Shown here: piece after piece, positions 62,355-64,000 of the stretch | Numbering within the stretch: the first letter of the stretch is position 1 | Layout: every line of letters begins with the position of its first letter | Source of the DNA: Cohnella hashimotonis | GTDB lineage: Bacteria > Bacillota > Bacilli > Paenibacillales > Paenibacillaceae | DNA length: 64,000 bases | Assembly (NCBI RefSeq): GCF_030014955.1 | Contig: NZ_JAGRPV010000001.1 | Span: forward strand, 806,001-870,000 | Direction of reading: 5' to 3' | Notes under the pieces: model-generated | Seen by the model: only the letters and a program-made list of their open reading frames with translations | Database searches by the model: none | What the model was told of the DNA's origin: nothing | Translations under genes and position numbers: made by a program

Positions 62355-63257
62355 ATGATCAGGACGATCAAAAGAAACTTCGGATTATCGATGTTGGCGC
62401 TGCCGGGATTTCTGCTCATTATTCTTTTTAACTACGTGCCGCTATACGGTATGCTGCTGCCTTTTAAGAGCTATCGCTACAATCTGGGCATCTGGAACAG
62501 CCCCTGGGTTGGCTTCGACAACTTCGGCTTCCTGTTCAACGGGGATGTGCTCTTCCGGGTGCTGAGAAATACGCTCCTCTACAATATGACCTTTATCGTG
62601 CTGGGCACCACGCTGTCCGTGACGATCGCGCTGCTGCTGTACGAGCTGAGCCGCAGATTCGTCAAAGCCTATCAGACCATCCTGTTTATCCCTTACTTTA
62701 TTTCCTGGGTTGTGGCAGGCTTTGCCTTCCGCTCGCTGTTCGATATGGATTACGGCGTCATCAACCGCGTGCTGGTATCCCTGGGCGAAGAACCGATCCT
62801 CTGGTACAGCGACCCCAAGTATTGGCCTTACATTCTAGTGGCGGCCGCCGTATGGAAGGGGCTCGGATACGGTTCGGTTATCTACTACGCCGCCCTAATG
62901 GGCATCGATTCGGAGTATTACGACGCTGCCAAGATCGATGGGGCGAGCAAGTTCAGGCAGGCGATCTCGATCTCGGTGCCGATGATCAAGCCGATCGTCA
63001 TCATGATGGTCATCCTGCAGATCGGCAGCATCTGCTACAGCGATTTCGGGCTGTTCTACAACGTGACGCTCAATTCGTCCCTGCTCTACAAGACGACGGA
63101 TGTCATCGATACGTTCGTCTACCGGTCGCTGATCGACATGGGCGACATCGGAATGGCATCGGCAGCGGGCTTTTTCCAATCGATCGTCGGCTTCTGCCTC
63201 GTGCTCACGACCAATTACATCGTCAAAAAAATCAATCCGGAAAATTCTCTTTTTTAA
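62355..63257 (+). CDS. LplB-type carbohydrate ABC transporter permease
   Basis: A 300-residue inner membrane permease of the LplB/YtcM family, common in Paenibacillaceae for uptake of oligosaccharides or uronate-containing sugars. It starts IKRNFGLSMLALPGFLLIILFNYVPLYGMLLPFKSYRYN and has the EAA loop YYDAAKIDGASKFRQAISISVPMIKP. ATG 62355 has AAGGAAG upstream. The second permease starts 12 bases after its stop. The binding protein gene is presumably just beyond the window end. Confidence 0.92.
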   Translation: MIRTIKRNFGLSMLALPGFLLIILFNYVPLYGMLLPFKSYRYNLGIWNSPWVGFDNFGFLFNGDVLFRVLRNTLLYNMTFIVLGTTLSVTIALLLYELSRRFVKAYQTILFIPYFISWVVAGFAFRSLFDMDYGVINRVLVSLGEEPILWYSDPKYWPYILVAAAVWKGLGYGSVIYYAALMGIDSEYYDAAKIDGASKFRQAISISVPMIKPIVIMMVILQIGSICYSDFGLFYNVTLNSSLLYKTTDVIDTFVYRSLIDMGDIGMASAAGFFQSIVGFCLVLTTNYIVKKINPENSLF

Positions 63258-63268
63258 GGAGTGCAGCC

Positions 63269-64000
63269 ATGAACGGTTCCGTAACGGCCCTCAAGCGGAG
63301 TCAACCGACCGCCGGGAAAATGTTCATTCATCTCGTCTTTATCCTGTTGTGCGTGGCCAGCCTGTTTCCGTTTCTCGTCATCATCGGCACGTCGTTTCAG
63401 AGCGAGAACGACATCGTCAAATTTGGTTACTCGGTCATTCCGAAAAACTTTACGTTCGACGCCTACCGCGTCATCCTGCACGAGCCCAAGGTGCTGTTCC
63501 AGTCTTACTTCGTCACGATCGCGACGACCGTCATCGGCTCCCTGGTCGGGATGTGGGTGACGACGACTTACGCTTACGCGATATCCCGCAAGGACTATCG
63601 TTTCCGATCGTTTCTCGCCTTCTTCATCTTTTTTACGATGCTCTTCCACGGCGGGATGGTTCCTTCGTACATTCTGATGGTCAAGTGGCTGGGGTTAAAG
63701 AACAACATTCTCGCGCTCATCCTGCCCTATCTGATCAGCGGCTGGTTCGTGCTGCTGATGAAAGGCTTCCTCCAGACGATCCCGGAGGCGGTCATCGAAT
63801 CGGCGAAGATCGACGGCGCCGGCGAACTGCGCATCTTCGCGCAGATCGTCATCCCGATCTCCAAGCCGGCCTTGGCGACACTGGGCTTGTTCTTCGCCCT
63901 TCAATATTGGAACGACTGGTGGCTGACGCTGCTTTACGTCGAGCACGACAACCTGATGAAGCTGCAATACTTGCTCATTCGCGTGCTGAAAAACATGGAG
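63269..64000 (+). CDS. YtcP-type carbohydrate ABC transporter permease, truncated by window end
   Basis: 244 codons of a second permease are visible from ATG 63269 (TTAAGGAG seven bases upstream) and the frame is still open at the last base. Helices begin at MFIHLVFILLCVASLFPFLVIIGTSF, and the EAA loop ESAKIDGAGELRIFAQIVIPISKP is present. It pairs with the LplB-type permease; together with a missing binding protein and a shared ATPase they would form an importer controlled by the YesN-type sensor upstream. Confidence 0.92.
   Translation, partial: MNGSVTALKRSQPTAGKMFIHLVFILLCVASLFPFLVIIGTSFQSENDIVKFGYSVIPKNFTFDAYRVILHEPKVLFQSYFVTIATTVIGSLVGMWVTTTYAYAISRKDYRFRSFLAFFIFFTMLFHGGMVPSYILMVKWLGLKNNILALILPYLISGWFVLLMKGFLQTIPEAVIESAKIDGAGELRIFAQIVIPISKPALATLGLFFALQYWNDWWLTLLYVEHDNLMKLQYLLIRVLKNME

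Overview
This 64 kb window looks like a chromosomal segment of a high-GC, spore-forming member of the Paenibacillaceae, closest in style to Cohnella or Paenibacillus. Evidence for this is a nutrient germinant receptor operon, a DesK/DesR cold-sensing locus with its desaturase, LplB/YtcP-type sugar permeases next to a YesN-type AraC sensor, Fur boxes, a CcpA-like site, frequent GTG/TTG starts behind strong GGAGG-type ribosome binding sites, and many secreted polysaccharide-degrading enzymes. I see no rRNA, tRNA, prophage, insertion sequence or CRISPR array.

Layout. 1-1.8 kb: end of a sugar ABC permease and a GH5 glycosidase. 1.9-6.6 kb: housekeeping and hypothetical genes (DUF6930-like protein, FAD/Rieske oxidoreductase, S66 peptidase homologue lacking the usual serine, secreted protein). 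6.6-8.5 kb: a lower-GC patch with two genes that each need a one-base frameshift to read through. 8.6-12.7 kb: spore germination receptor operon in the order A-C-B plus a small two-TM D-type gene. 13-14.5 kb: small hypothetical gene, gamma-carbonic anhydrase, pentapeptide-repeat protein. 14.7-20.7 kb: PL8 polysaccharide lyase, Lrp regulator, BMP lipoprotein plus Rieske oxygenase. 20.8-24.2 kb (minus strand): GT4 glycosyltransferase, predicted (alpha/alpha)6 protein, GDP-mannose pyrophosphorylase. 24.4-27.4 kb: des-desK-desR with two DesR-like boxes. 27.4-30.2 kb: Fur-boxed Btr-type AraC regulator and siderophore-binding lipoprotein. 30.3-38.9 kb: phosphoesterase, alpha/beta hydrolase, a tandem palindrome array, a large secreted LamG protein, an ArsR-like sensor-regulator and a GH51 arabinofuranosidase that seem to share an operator. 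39-42 kb: membrane acyltransferase plus adenylate-forming ligase. 42.1-46 kb: AraC regulator divergent from a Gfo/Idh dehydrogenase and two sugar isomerase/epimerases. 46.1-51.4 kb: Rpn-like nuclease, a second tandem palindrome array, potABCD. 51.4-54.3 kb: MsrAB and a two-component system. 54.6-64 kb: a sugar-utilisation locus (dehydrogenase, unrecognised 821-residue enzyme-like protein, epimerase, YesN-type sensor, two ABC permeases, the last cut by the window end).

The most unusual material is non-coding. There are three unrelated tandem arrays, two of which carry a perfect 20-24 bp palindrome in each unit (72 bp and 51 bp periods) and one with a 17 bp period. There is also a structured interspersed repeat in two copies about 49 kb apart. 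The best candidates for under-described protein systems are the GH51/LamG regulon controlled by a HTH plus beta-rich-domain regulator, the 821-residue protein of the last locus, and the ligase/acyltransferase pair. All functional statements rest on reading motifs by eye; no database search was possible.
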